A program made the position numbers and the translations under genes. From contig JAQFVV010006624.1 of assembly GCA_028023455.1 (NCBI GenBank), forward strand, positions 248,001 to 312,000: a stretch of 64,000 nt of DNA, written 5' to 3'. The notes beneath the pieces were generated by a model. That model was not told the DNA's origin, ran no database searches, and saw nothing but the letters and a program-made list of their open reading frames with translations. Shown here piece by piece: positions 48,151 to 59,781 of the stretch. This stretch comes from Epiperipatus broadwayi. Lineage: Eukaryota > Onychophora > Udeonychophora > Euonychophora > Peripatidae. Every line of letters begins with the position of its first letter. Positions within the stretch are counted from its first letter, which is position 1.

Positions 48151-48655
48151 AAATATTATTTGGTATGATCCAATGTACGTGTATATTTGTATAAAAATTA
48201 TCTATTTCTTCATCACATTGTGAGGCATAAATTTATGTATCTGCATTTGGTATTTTTCATTAAATTGAATACATACTTTATAAATGTTATCCCTATCTAT
48301 TAATTAACCTATACATATATGAATGTAAGACATGACTGATTACTAAAAATAGATAAAAGTAAAATTGTATTATAAGATGAAATAACATTAAATTAATCAC
48401 CAGAATTAGATATCATAACCAACATGTGGGTTGGAATTATTTTGAGACCACTTCCCATTATAACATACATTAAATATTGCCTAATGCTATACTAGTAAGT
48501 ATAAATAAAATAGAAATTCATACAACCTTACAATACTAACCAAAAACAAAATTTTTCTAAAATTCTTCTACAACCATAGTTTCATCTATTAATAAATAGA
48601 CCTTGTCAAGTGAAGTTCACCAATCATACAACACACACACACACATATATAACCA

Positions 48656-48657
<2 letters not shown>
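48151..48657. other. No gene seen
   Basis: May include more decayed LINE endonuclease sequence. A (CA)n run at 48628-48645 leads into the TA repeat. Confidence 0.45.

Positions 48658-48710
<53 letters not shown>
48658..48710. repeat. (TA)n microsatellite at the 3' end of a Penelope-like fragment
   Basis: A pure TA run of about 50 bases. It directly follows (on the minus strand) the 3' end ATTATTTGGTTT of the Penelope-like fragment. The plus-strand fragment also ends in a TA run (49848-49859), so a TA tail seems part of this family's 3' structure. Confidence 0.88.
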
Positions 48711-48714
<4 letters not shown>

Positions 48715-49093
48715 CAAATAATCTTTCCATCATTCACTTCAACAACCAACATCCTTAAACATCAAAGGATGTTTTTGTGAGATTGATGATCTCAGGTTTA
48801 AAACATTTTATCATCAATTATTTTAATCTTCTTTTTAATTCACTTTTTTCGTAAAAGATAACCCCTGCATTATGACCTGTATTCAGTTCATGAATATACA
48901 AAGCTGAGTTTTGATATCTATTTTTAAGACTACTCTTATGAACTGTAATTCTTTCATTAAGACTTAATTTACTCTGTCCTATATAAATTTTATGACAACT
49001 ATAAGTGATCATGTAAACGATTGCATGAATAAATTTGCAATTAATTGACTGTCTTAAACTATTTAGTAATGAATTTAAATTCAGACTTAACAA
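48715..49093 (-). pseudogene. Penelope-like element fragment: GIY-YIG endonuclease domain
   Basis: A 91-residue ORF (49093-48818) contains VYMITYSCHKIYIGQSKLSLNERI split as VYMI, then KIYIGQSKLSLNERITVHKS, a GIY-YIG nuclease signature (Y.I...KIYIGQ with the downstream R and H), followed by NSALYIHELNTGH and an E in FYEKSEL. A cysteine precedes the KIYIGQ block. The endonuclease domain at the C terminus of Penelope-like reverse transcriptases has this form. 3' noncoding sequence follows to the TA run. The fragment is cut at its 5' side at about 49093, where the oppositely oriented copy begins. The nuclease domain itself is uninterrupted. Confidence 0.8.
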
Positions 49094-49859
49094 TTTTGGA
49101 AATAATTATATTCAGAGGAGCCAATTTATTTCTGACTATATTGTGTTAGGATATAATCATGAATTTATTAGGAAAATTATATTTAATAAAAAAATATATA
49201 AATCTGTTAATAATAAAGATTTTATTGCTATTGAAAATAAAGACTATTTCTTTCCATAAAAATCATCAATTAGTAAATTGATTTATAAAAATAGTTTTTA
49301 TTGGGTGGTATGAAAGTTGCCTGGAAGAAAGATCTGAGTTTAAATTCATTACTAAATATTTTCAAACAGTCAATTAGTTGCAAATCTATTCCTGGGGTAG
49401 TTTATGATTCCTGGCAGTTGTCATAAAATTTATATTGGTCAGAGTAAATTAAGTCTTAATAAAAAAGTTAAAGTTCAAAAGAGTGTAGTTAAAAATAGAT
49501 ATCATAACTCAGAGTAATCAATAGATGCCAGAAGGCTTGTGCATAAAATCCCTATCTAGTGTCTACTTATCCAATAAAACTAGTTTCTGGCTTATGGCTA
49601 TTATAACAACAGTTATGAGATAACTTACCTTTATATTGTCATGAATTCTGAATACAGGTCATGAAATATTATTTGACAATGCAGATGTTATTTTTTATGA
49701 AAAAGAGAATTGAAAAGAAGGCTAAAAGAAACATAGGTGATAAAATTTTTTGAATCTGAGACCATCAATCCCATGAAGACAGCCTTTAATGTTAAAGGAA
49801 GGTGGTTGTTGAAGTGAGTGATGGAATGGTTATTTTGTTTAGTGTATATATATATATAT
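49094..49859 (+). pseudogene. Penelope-like element fragment, inverted second copy, split by a hammerhead repeat
   Basis: The plus strand first reads RSQFISDYIVLGYNHEFIRK (49115 on), plausibly the stretch between reverse transcriptase and nuclease. It then gives SLNSLLNIFKQSISC (about 49333-49377) and KIYIGQSKLSLNKKVK (about 49424-49472), homologous to the minus-strand copy. The frame breaks just before KIYIGQ. After NRYHNSE (49512) a foreign segment interrupts, and homology resumes at CATGAATTCTGAATACAGGT (49641). The 3' noncoding part (GGTGGTTGTTGAAGTGA, then a TA run) matches the other copy, so both 3' ends are intact and point outward. Confidence 0.75.
49515..49632 (-). mobile_element. 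Hammerhead repeat inserted in the Penelope-like ORF
   Basis: About 115 bases absent from the homologous minus-strand copy. They carry family words ATAGATGCCAGAAGGCTTGTG, cut as ATAGATGC and AGGCTTGTG, then GCATAAAATCCCTATCTAGT and CTACTTATCCAATA. On the minus strand lies AGCCATAAGCCAGAAACTAGT, a hammerhead 3' half with stem II AGCCATAAGC and GAAAC-TAGT; the CTGATGA part has decayed (TTATAAT). A precise insertion into a sequenced homologue shows that this repeat moves as a unit. Confidence 0.72.
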
Positions 49860-51039
49860 TGTAATGGAAGATGGAATATATTTGTAACAGAAAGAAGACA
49901 TTTGTAACAGAAATGATAATAAATTGATAGAAAATGATCCATTATTAACATATATGTTTATCTAATCTGTTATTTGTAACAGTAAGTAAACATTGTCAGA
50001 GTATAGATAAATAGATGAGTGATGAAATGATAGTTGCCATAATTCAATAACCAAACACTAAACAGGATAATGATATGCTGCAGCGGTTCATCATTTGTAA
50101 CCAAGTAAACTAAATAAGAAATGAATTCACTGTGTTAGCCAAAATACAATTTATAATTAAATAAGGATGATGCTAACACATAAATAAGAATATATGCATA
50201 TATATGCTCTATCTGGGTGTCTATTTCTAATTAATTAAATATAACATTATAGCCCGATTGCAACTATCCTAAACATTAATTCTGTCACATTAGTAATGAA
50301 ATAAATAAGTTATCTCATTTCTCCATATAAAATAACAACAATGACAATTAAAACTATCATCATAAAGATTTAATAATATCTAAATATTGGGGATGTCATT
50401 TGAACAATAAAACATACTGGCCATTGTCATCAAATAAAAGAATATTAAATATAGCAACTGAATAAAATTACCCACTTTGAGATTCCTGGAGTACATTATG
50501 CTTATCTCCCATACTAGGTTCTTTTAACAAAGAATCCTTCCTATTCTTCTTTCCAACCATATAAGACCATTCAGGGTCACCTACACACACTGGTGCTATT
50601 CATGACAACTTATAAAATATATATTATATAAAGTTAATATTAGGAAGTTGGAAAGGGATTATATCACTTTTTATTCAGTTTAGCTAAGTATATGTGTTTT
50701 CCCACGAGTGCCACTAGATTGTTTTAAATCTAGATAAATATCTGTTTAGAGTGTACTGAGTTCAAACTCATTCGGTACATTTTTATCACTAGATGACTAA
50801 TGAAAAAAATGACATTCTTACATTTTATCTATATTGATAAAATTACAAGATCCCAATATTACCAAAATTTATATTATGGATCAAAGATTCCTATAGACAT
50901 TGCTAGCTCATTTACGTATATTGATGAATAGACATGTATAATCCTATTAATGGCTTCCAAACAAGCATGTGAAGACCATTATTGATATTGATGGCCCTTT
51001 AACTAGATTATTTATCACAATATAAAGGTAATAATGATG
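49860..51039. other. AT-rich, no gene seen
   Basis: A GAGTTCAAACTC word at about 50758-50769 resembles a B box, but no tRNA-like context was found. No gene supported. Confidence 0.5.
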
Positions 51040-51140
51040 ATGATAATAATGATGAATGATAATAATAGTGATATCATAACAATAATAATAATAATAGTGA
51101 TATCATAACAATAATGATAATAATAGTGATGATGATACTA
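51040..51140. repeat. Imperfect AAT/GAT-rich tandem repeat
   Basis: Runs of GATGATAATAAT type, including two copies of AATAGTGATATCATAACAAT about 40 bases apart. A decaying microsatellite/minisatellite. Confidence 0.8.
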
Positions 51141-54118
51141 GCCATAGCTTATTAATAAACTCACAACAATAAATTAATCTTTATAAACTCATATGCATTT
51201 ATTAAAAATTATCCTATTTCAAACTGAGATTTAAACACTACACTTGCTGGCATTTATATAAGTTTATAGTTATTTACTAAAATACTTTTATAGTTAAAAT
51301 CAGGATTTAATAATACTAGTGATGATGAATGACCATCATGAATCTCTATGCATGATATTCATCTTTCTATAAATCTTTATTTACTACATATATTAATTAT
51401 GCTAAACATTAGATTTAATGATTATAATTTATTAATGATGATGATGGCAATCATAACTCTTGTATAGTATTATTTGAAACATTTTAATCAATAATACGAT
51501 ATCCATCTTTGATGAGGATGATCAAAACTCATGGACAAAACATAATTTTAGCTTTCTATTGTTGAACTATAATTACTAAAACTTGGTTATTATCAATCTT
51601 AACCTTTAAATACCTAAATGTAAATCAACATTCTAGTTTACTTAACATTTTGCGAGCGCTTAATATTAGCAAGTGATTGCTCAATATTTACGAATGATAA
51701 TACTTAATAACTGCGAGCAATGATGATGAATTAAAATGATAGAATCAAGACAAGAAAGTACAACAATATTTTTTTTAATAAGAACTCGGAAAACCAATTA
51801 AGATATATATAATTATATTTTATTAATACTATTACTCTTTCTTTCTTTCTTTAAAATCAAATCAATAATTAAATAAATGACTTATTATTATATTAATTCA
51901 ATACAAAAATTAATATAAAAATTTATATAAGCACAAGCAAATAAACTTAATATATAGGTTTGTCATTTCTGGATATTTTAAAATAATCTGGCTTAAAAAA
52001 AATACATTTTATGGAATGCTTACTTAAGTCTTTCCTAACTTATTATATCATAAAATAAAATTCATATGTATCCTGTGTGTTTTATTTCACTTCCATTCAT
52101 ATGTAAGCCTTGCTTTATAATTTCTCATATTTAAACTATTTATATATAACCTATTCCTTGACATGTTTGTATAAGCAGTTACACATGCACACATTCGATA
52201 ATGTTATTAACATATATGTTTAAAATGTATACCCACAAATTACATATATAAAATATTTTTGCAACCTTTTAGCAAAAGAAAATAAAATACATGATATTAA
52301 TTTTAATATGCAACAAGATAAAATAAAAAAAACCCATTATAAATGCATATATTTATAGGTTGCTCATTATCATTAACAACTGAAGAACAATTAAAAAAAA
52401 AACATTTCAACATTACAATATATAATATAAAAAAAAATAATAAAAAAATAATGAAAAATTTAAGTTTAAAGATTTAAACTATGTTTGTGCTATGTTGTGT
52501 GATATTGCAAATAACTATAGATAAACAAGTCTTTAATGTTTCTGTATCAAAAGAAAAATTGCCTTGACCAGTAAATTAAGGTTTACTTTTAATAAGTAAG
52601 AATAAAAATCTGTTAAAGAACGTTCATAGTTACCCGATCACTTTCACTTCTTATAAATTTCCTGAGTTTGAATTTTCAAACTGCTTGTCTTTGCTCTATA
52701 AAAAAGAAAGTTATTGCAGATACTGTTAATATAAACATGAATCAATTGACTTGCTTGTTTCTTTAATTTTAAAATTATTTATTGTTGATTGGCTTCCTTC
52801 TACCATTTTAAAAAAAGCTATTATAAACACTTTTTAATAAGTATGTACTGGTGGATTTGCTTGTCTCTCCCATTTTTAAAAAAATAATCGCTGTAGACAC
52901 TTTAGATGACTGAGGTAAACTTTAACAAAAATTTGATTCATGGCTTCAACTTTGGCTATATATGGATTTTATACATTTTCTTTTTCTCTTCCTTCCCCTT
53001 CTCCATTCATCCAAAGGTAATGAGCCTTTAATAGACCAGGAGCCAGAAAAGAAGCATTTCATATAGCTTGTGTGGTTGGCTTCAAACTCTTTCATTTTGT
53101 TGGTTATTATTTGATTGGTATATGAGACCACAGTAGATTAGTGATTTTAACTCACTCTGTATTAATGAGGAAGCAGAAAAAAATGGTTTAGAAATGCAGA
53201 GTCATGGTATTATACTCAGAAAAATATGTTAATCTCATCTCATAGAATTGTCAATAACTTCTTCTTATAAATTCAATTTTGTTCCATTTCCCCTCTTTTT
53301 CAAATATTAATATTTCTGGGAATTACTTGTATATCTGCACATCTTTGTCTATTTTGACTTTATACAAGAGCCTTTTCCTTCTTTTCCCTTGTTCAATTTT
53401 TAAAGAGTAAAAAAAAAATCAAATCGCCCACTGTCCCTTTTTCCTATTTTTCAACATTAATAACGAGGAAAAAATTGAGTGAGAGTTACATCTCTGTCTC
53501 TCCTAAAATAATCATACTGAGCATCCTTTCAACATTTTATTCATTTATATTGTCAATCTTTGATCAAAGAAACTGACCACCTGCATATCTTATCTTGAGA
53601 TAAAAGATAAAAAATCAGAGTTTGACAAGTTGATGTACTATCGCAATTTTACAAGAAAATTAATAATCACCTTTATTTCCTCAAAGCATCTCTCTCCTTA
53701 AAAAAAAAAAATCTTAGATACAGATAAAAACAATACAACAAAGCTGGCAATCTATAGTCACCAGCAATAGGTGTAAAAACATTTTATGTTTAAACAGACG
53801 TTCCTATTCTTTCACACTCTTTTGCACATGTACATTTTCAAATCTCAATCTCTTATCTAGATCACTTTATTTGACACTTTCTTTTTGATCTGCTTTATTT
53901 TAACCAAAAATAAAACTAAATAACTGAATATATTAATTATTTAATAAGAAAAATAACATATTAAAATATCCTTTCTTACAACATTATATTCATTCAACAC
54001 TTATTTATCAATTATATATTACACATATAATATACGTACACATAAATCTTTATATATAAAAGAATTTTTTTTTTAATTAAATAATATGTATGTACGTGAA
54101 ATGAGTCATATATCTACA

Positions 54119-54154
<36 letters not shown>

Positions 54155-54183
54155 TGTAAAAGTACAATGCTCATTATTAAAAT
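51141..54183. other. AT-rich, no gene seen
   Basis: About 3 kb with no supported gene. (CTTT)n-like run at 51835-51852; TA run at 54123-54150. A 61-residue ORF near 53.0 kb shows no domain. Confidence 0.55.
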
Positions 54184-54240
54184 ATATATAAAATATAAAT
54201 AATTAATGGTAAATGCAATATTATAGTTTAAATTCTTTCG

Positions 54241-54273
54241 AAGTGCTTTCAGTTATGTAGAAATCCTCATCAG
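54241..54273 (-). ncRNA. Hammerhead-like core, left arm
   Basis: Minus strand: CTGATGAG, then GATTTCTACATAAC, then TGAAAGCAC. The CTGATGA and GAAA boxes are intact. Stem II is weakened compared with the other arm. Confidence 0.5.
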
Positions 54274-54366
54274 CTATAACTGAATTTCATAATTTTTTTT
54301 AAACTTAATGTTAATGGTAATTTATGTAACATTAAGTTTAAAAAAAATATTGAAATTTAGTTAAAG

Positions 54367-54400
54367 CTGACGAGAATTACTATGTAATCGAAAGTGCTTT
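54367..54400 (+). ncRNA. Hammerhead-like core, right arm
   Basis: CTGACGAG, stem II ATTAC-TAT-GTAAT closed by a G-C pair next to the core, then GAAAG. This is the best core of this family. A 2-bp stem III is possible (AG...CT in the left-arm version AGCACT), but I could not find a convincing stem I in the flanks, so the call remains partial. Confidence 0.5.
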
Positions 54401-54457
54401 GAAAGAATTTAAACTATAATATTGCATTTATCATTAATTATTTATGTTTTATATATA

Positions 54458-56414
54458 TGTTATGTTGTATGCTTACATGAATTTCAGTCGATAAGGTCTA
54501 TTTGTTAATAGATAAAACAATGAATTGTGAAAGAATTTTAATAAAATTTTGTTCTTAGCTAGTATTATAATATTATATGAATTTCTATTTTATATATATA
54601 TACAAACAATATTTTAAACTTTATCTAAATTTTCTAAATACTGTTACTACCAAAGTATCAACCCCATTATAAAACTCTTAAATACATATAAAAATGATCA
54701 TGTGTGTATATCAGATCTTGTGAAGATGATAAATCTGAGACATGATATATTATTAAAGCTGAATTTTAAATTTCGTAGAGATGTTGATTATCTGAGTGAT
54801 GCAAATACACACATTTAAAAAAATAATTCTCATTAGATTCTCTGATACTTGCTGCAAACTATTGATTAGATTTTATTCAGTGGTACTTTTAATTATTATT
54901 ATTATTATTTCTGTGTTTACATTCTCTTGTATCTATTATTAAAAACACCGACATTTTAGTTTTTATTTCTCCAATTTGACTTCTTACAGCTTCTCATCAA
55001 AGGTATTAAATGTATATTCTAAGATTAAAAAAACAAAACAAATTAGTGAGAATATTAAATTCTTATTTTTATTACTTTTACAAATATTGTCACACACAAT
55101 TACATTTTCTATGCATTATATTTTTATTGTTAATATTATTACATTTAATATTAATATTTTTATTTGCTATATTATTTTTTATTATAAATTATAATAAAAT
55201 TTATTATTTATCAAGTTTTTATTTATTAAAATTTTTATAAATATGAGATTTTAATACTGAAAATACGAGAATTTTTCAAGTTATAGTTTACATCAGGAAT
55301 GACCCATCTATGCCACATGTGATAAACCATGGTGCACTGGGTGCTTAATTATCATCATAAATATTTTTTATTAATAATCAGAAAAAAATTATAACTAAAA
55401 ATTTTAAATCAGTGAATCAACTAAAAGATTTGTCCACATTCAGTATGTAAGTAGATAGTTTTTACATTGACTAATTAGTATTTTGGGATGAGTACTGGTG
55501 CCTTCTTGGTTTTAACTTTGTGAGTATATTTGGAAGTATTAGGTTTGGTTTAGCAAACTTTATACTTTAAATATGAGGTTTAGATTCAAATTAATTTTTA
55601 AAAAGTATCATGAATATGATATAAATAAAAGATTTAGAATTAAATAAAACTGAATGTTGGAAATTGCTTTTGGTTAATAATTTTTTTATCCAAAAAAATC
55701 TTTGATTTTTATTATACTGATAATAATTTATTTAAAATTAAATTGAATTCAAAAACTCATTTTTTAAATATAAATTTTGTCTTCATAATATTTTTTTTAG
55801 ATGAACTTGAATTCAAAAACTATTTTTATAAAGTTTTTTAATCTTTAAAAAAAATAAAGTGTAAATGTGTTGTAATCAATATGGCAGAACAAAAAAGTTA
55901 TATCAGCACTTATCCTAAAGTACCATCTAAACCATAGTATTTATAATTAGTTGTTTTCAAACTTTCATTTTGTAATTTTTGTCTCATGTAAACTTTGCAG
56001 TTTTTTATAAAAATTATTTTCATCAATAAAATTGATAAAAAAAAGTGAAGTTAAGTCTGAATGAATCAAATTTAAAATATTTTTCTCTTTCCTTAATAAA
56101 TTTAAAATGAAAGATTAACCCTCTCCTAGTGTTGCGTAGACTTAAATATTTTAGCATTTTTTAGTGCTTTTCTTTGTCTCACACATCAATGTAAAATATA
56201 TGATAAAATGATCATTACTTATCAGAAAATAATGAATTTTACTTCGTTTGATAGATATTTTAGTTTACTGATGAAATAAAATTGAAATGTTCACATTTTG
56301 TTTTTGTAAACATTAAAAAAATGAGATTGCAATCAAAACAAAGACCTTACAAGTCACCGTTTCTAGAAAGATTATTTTCAGTTTATAAAATCAATGAAAT
56401 ATTTCTTAATTCTT
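54458..56414. other. AT-rich, no gene seen
   Basis: No supported gene. Overlapping 72- and 76-residue ORFs at about 55 kb are hydrophobic translations of AT-rich DNA and are not called. Confidence 0.55.
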
Positions 56415-56542
56415 CTTCTTATTTTTTTTAAAAAGAAAAATTTATTGACTTTGTTTATACATGAACTACATTTTTAGCAACAGCTTGAGAAAAAACACTC
56501 TGTATTACTGTATCATGGAGTCTTGAGGTGACGGTGTAAGTT

Positions 56543-59500
56543 CTATGATTTTTCTTCTATTAAGATGACTTTGGACCATGTTTCTTTATACAGCTTGTCT
56601 GGAGCTATCATTCTGTCTCTAGTGCTGATGCTCTTAATCAATGTTTTGAAGGTATCCAGGATTTTGGTTGTCATCTGGTTGGCCAGATTGCAAAGGAGAG
56701 AAAGATTGAGAGTCTGGTGTTTGAGAAATTTCCATTCTTGATTGATTGTTGAATTGAAAACAAGTCTACATTTTGTTGTTTTGGCTTTATCATTAATAAA
56801 TGTTTTTAGTGAGCTGAGTATCGGACAGTTATGAAAGATGTGTTAGATCGTTTCATCCTTCATAGTACATAATTGACATAGTGAGTTAATTTTGGTAAAT
56901 CCCCTTTTCCACACTAGAAAATGGCTGGTGGGTAATGAGCCCAGATTTAATTTTATAATAAAGTCTATATATTTCAGTTCTAAGAACCAATATTTTGCTT
57001 TCTTAATCATGATTCTATTGTTGAAGCCAAGAGCACTTGGTATTGCAGTAGGAGTGTTGATCTTGAGTTTGTACACATCCCCAATGTGACTTTTTGCTAT
57101 CAAGTGTGTTTTGTGTTGGGCTAATGTAGTTGTTGACATGATTCCATATTTGTGTCATCCATATGCTACTTTTAGGTGGTGGAGTGTCCGTGGGTGGAAT
57201 AGTTAGTGTTATATTCAGGTGGGCAGATTTCAGGGAGAAGGCATGCAGTGCTGTTAATGATTTTTGCAGGTATATTGTGGAAACTGAGTGAAGGCCAAGG
57301 CCATTAAGTTCTTTGGGCATTTGTGTTTTTGCAATGCTTATGGCGACAACCTTTCCTTTCCATAGTAATTTAGAACATAGTGAGTTGACTGCCTTTTCAA
57401 AGGTTTTTGTGGGTTTAATAATTGGTAGATAATAGTTTAGTCTAGAGAACACTAGCATATTGAGCAATGTAGCTTTGTCTGGAAGCGACAATGAGATCAC
57501 AGAAAGTGATTTCACTATTTTCTTGGTTTTTTCGAGGATTGTGTTTTGGATTTCTTTGGTCATGGTGAATTTAGTTTTGGCCATAGGAAAACCTAAGAAA
57601 TGTTGAGGTTTTGATGTGAATATTGATTGAATTATAGTTCCAGATTTAATTTTCCATATTGATGATTTACTGTTGTTGATTTGAAGGTTTAATTTTTTTG
57701 TATGCTTATAGATGATTTTCAGTAGTGTTTGCAGATGTGATTTATCAGGAAGGAAGATAGTGACATCATCAACGTATGAGATGTGATTAATTTGTTGTTT
57801 TAATGCTGGCACATATATTCCAGGCATGTTGTGTTCAATATAGCATTGGATTTATATATGTTATGAAACAGAGTGTAGCCAGAGGTGAGCCCTGGGGGAT
57901 CGAAAGATGTGGTCTGAACCCAATAGACAACTTTCCATCTAGAGAGGTAAATATCGATCTATTTATAAACAAGTTGGCAATTATTCTGATATACACTTGA
58001 GGTACTTGGTACTCTTGCAGTATTTGAAAGAGGACTGAGGGGATTACTGTGTCAAATGCTGAGGAAAAATCTAATTGGATAGCTAGGGGCCTTGACTTTC
58101 TGCTTTGTCTAACATGTTCAATTATCAGGAGGAAGCGTTGCATGACTTTGATGGTTGTTGAGCCTTTACGTGCATATTTACGTGTTGATATGTGTGTAAA
58201 GCTGCTCTTGTATTTGATCTTTGACTAAGGATTCAATTGTTTTTATAAACAGAAGTATCATTGAAATGGGACATAGGTTAGTAAGACAGGATGGATTTGC
58301 TTGTTTTTTCAAAAATGGGACCAATGCCACTGGATACAAATCTGGAATATTTTTTGCCAGCAAACACATCAATCATCATCCTCAGTATTGGTATGGTGAA
58401 GTGGCTGAGGTGGAGAAGTACAAATCTGGGTATTCCATGGAGTCTGGGATGTGTGCTTTCCAGGTATGCAAGTAGCTTTTGGAGTATTTGAATTTCTGTA
58501 ATGTTGTGGTTGGAAAAGTTGCCTGTATCTTTCCAGATGTTACCTGTTTTAAGGTTATGATTTTGTAATTTTTGTTTAAAGTGATTATGGATTTTGGAGA
58601 GCATCGCTGGACCACTGTAACAGTTTTGATCTACTGAGATCATCAGTGGTGTAGGCCGCCTCATTGCTCCCAGTGTCCATCTGATATAACTGCGAGTCCA
58701 ATTGTGCTTGTTTGCTAGAAAGATCTTGGATCTTTTTGTGGCTATATATTGAGCAAGTATCTTTTGAGTGTTGTGGTACTAGATTTTGAGATCCAAGATG
58801 TCTTGTATATTGGTATCTGTGGGGGAAAGTATACTCATCTATGATTGATGGTGTCCAATTCATTTAATAGCTGATTAGGCTCTTTAGTCTTCTTAGTATG
58901 GTGGCGATGAGTGAGCTCAATCTTCCTACAAATGTTGACCATGCTTGAAGAGGTGGAAGTGTGAGAATTTTGATTTTATTGAAAGAGATGTAAGCCTCAG
59001 AGAAAATCCATTCTGGAGTTGCTACTTTATTTAAGAGTCTTATGGTGCTATTACGATTTGATTGTGTTATGGTAGAGGAGTCTAAATGTTGTGAGATTAA
59101 TATGGCCAGGTGGTCAGAGAAAGGTACTAGTTGAAGTTTTGCATTTATATTAAAGTGGAGTTCAGATGAGTAGTAGAGCAGATATATCAGGGGTTTTTTA
59201 TGTTTTGTATAGAAGGAAAATGAATCAGGTGGAAAGCAACCCTCCCCGCAAAGTAAGACTCTGCTAAAGAGATGAAGGTGTTTCATTGTAAATTGGTGAT
59301 ACGGCATATTAAAATCACCAAATCAAATGATTGGTGAGGCATCAGATGAAAGTATAGAATTGATTTTGCTTATTACTGAGTGTATTAAGTCATTATCTTT
59401 CCTGAGGTAGAGATAGATGATGTTAATTGTGTTATTGGCAATGTGTATATTGATTATTAGTAGCTCTTTGCTGAGATACAGAATTCTAAGTTTTTGATAA

Positions 59501-59781
59501 GACAAATTTTTTTTGTTTAATATAGCAACTCCAGATGAGACCATAGTTGAGGGCAGATATTGAAACAGGCCATATTGTTGCATGATTTGCTGAATTTGGT
59601 AATCAGATTGTAAGTGTAATTTTGTCTCAGATAGACATACTATGTGGAGGTTTGTTTTTCTGAGCCATCTTCTTATTGCATGGACACGCTCAAGGGAGTT
59701 GAGCCCTCTTACATTAATTTCCCCTATTTCTAGTTGCATGTTTGAGTGATAAATGATGTGATATGAGTTGAGGTTATTCAT
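56543..59781 (-). pseudogene. LINE ORF2: APE-type endonuclease and reverse transcriptase
   Basis: Starts ATGAATAACC, overlapping the ORF1 stop by 8 bases. Endonuclease motifs: GEINVRGLNS, LSETKLH, FGDFNM (just after an in-frame stop at about 59320) and FSDHLAI. Reverse transcriptase: LTNLCPISMI (motif 1 region), IQLDFSSAFDTV (catalytic D), IPQGSPLATLCF, ISYVDDVTIF (YVDD box) and LNLQINNSKS. A C-terminal zinc knuckle CQLCTMKDETI is followed, after a stop, by HIFHNCP. The protein ends TWSKVILIEEKS at 56543. Frame changes occur near 58860, 58600, 58280, 58160, 57830 and 57130. In life it would nick target DNA and copy its RNA there; this copy cannot make a complete protein. Confidence 0.9.

Larger units (their letters stand above)
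54184..54457. repeat. Foldback with hammerhead-like cores in both arms
   Basis: The arms meet near 54320 (TTAAACTTAATGTTA / TAACATTAAGTTTAA) and run out to TATATAAAATATAAATAATTA and TAATTATTTATGTTTTATATA. Each arm carries a hammerhead-like core reading in opposite senses, at 54241-54273 (-) and 54367-54400 (+). Total about 274 bases. Confidence 0.85.

Noticed and set aside
49035-49259. 74-residue plus-strand ORF as an independent gene
   Set aside because: Its start overlaps the minus-strand Penelope-like fragment; the rest is best explained as part of the inverted Penelope-like copy.
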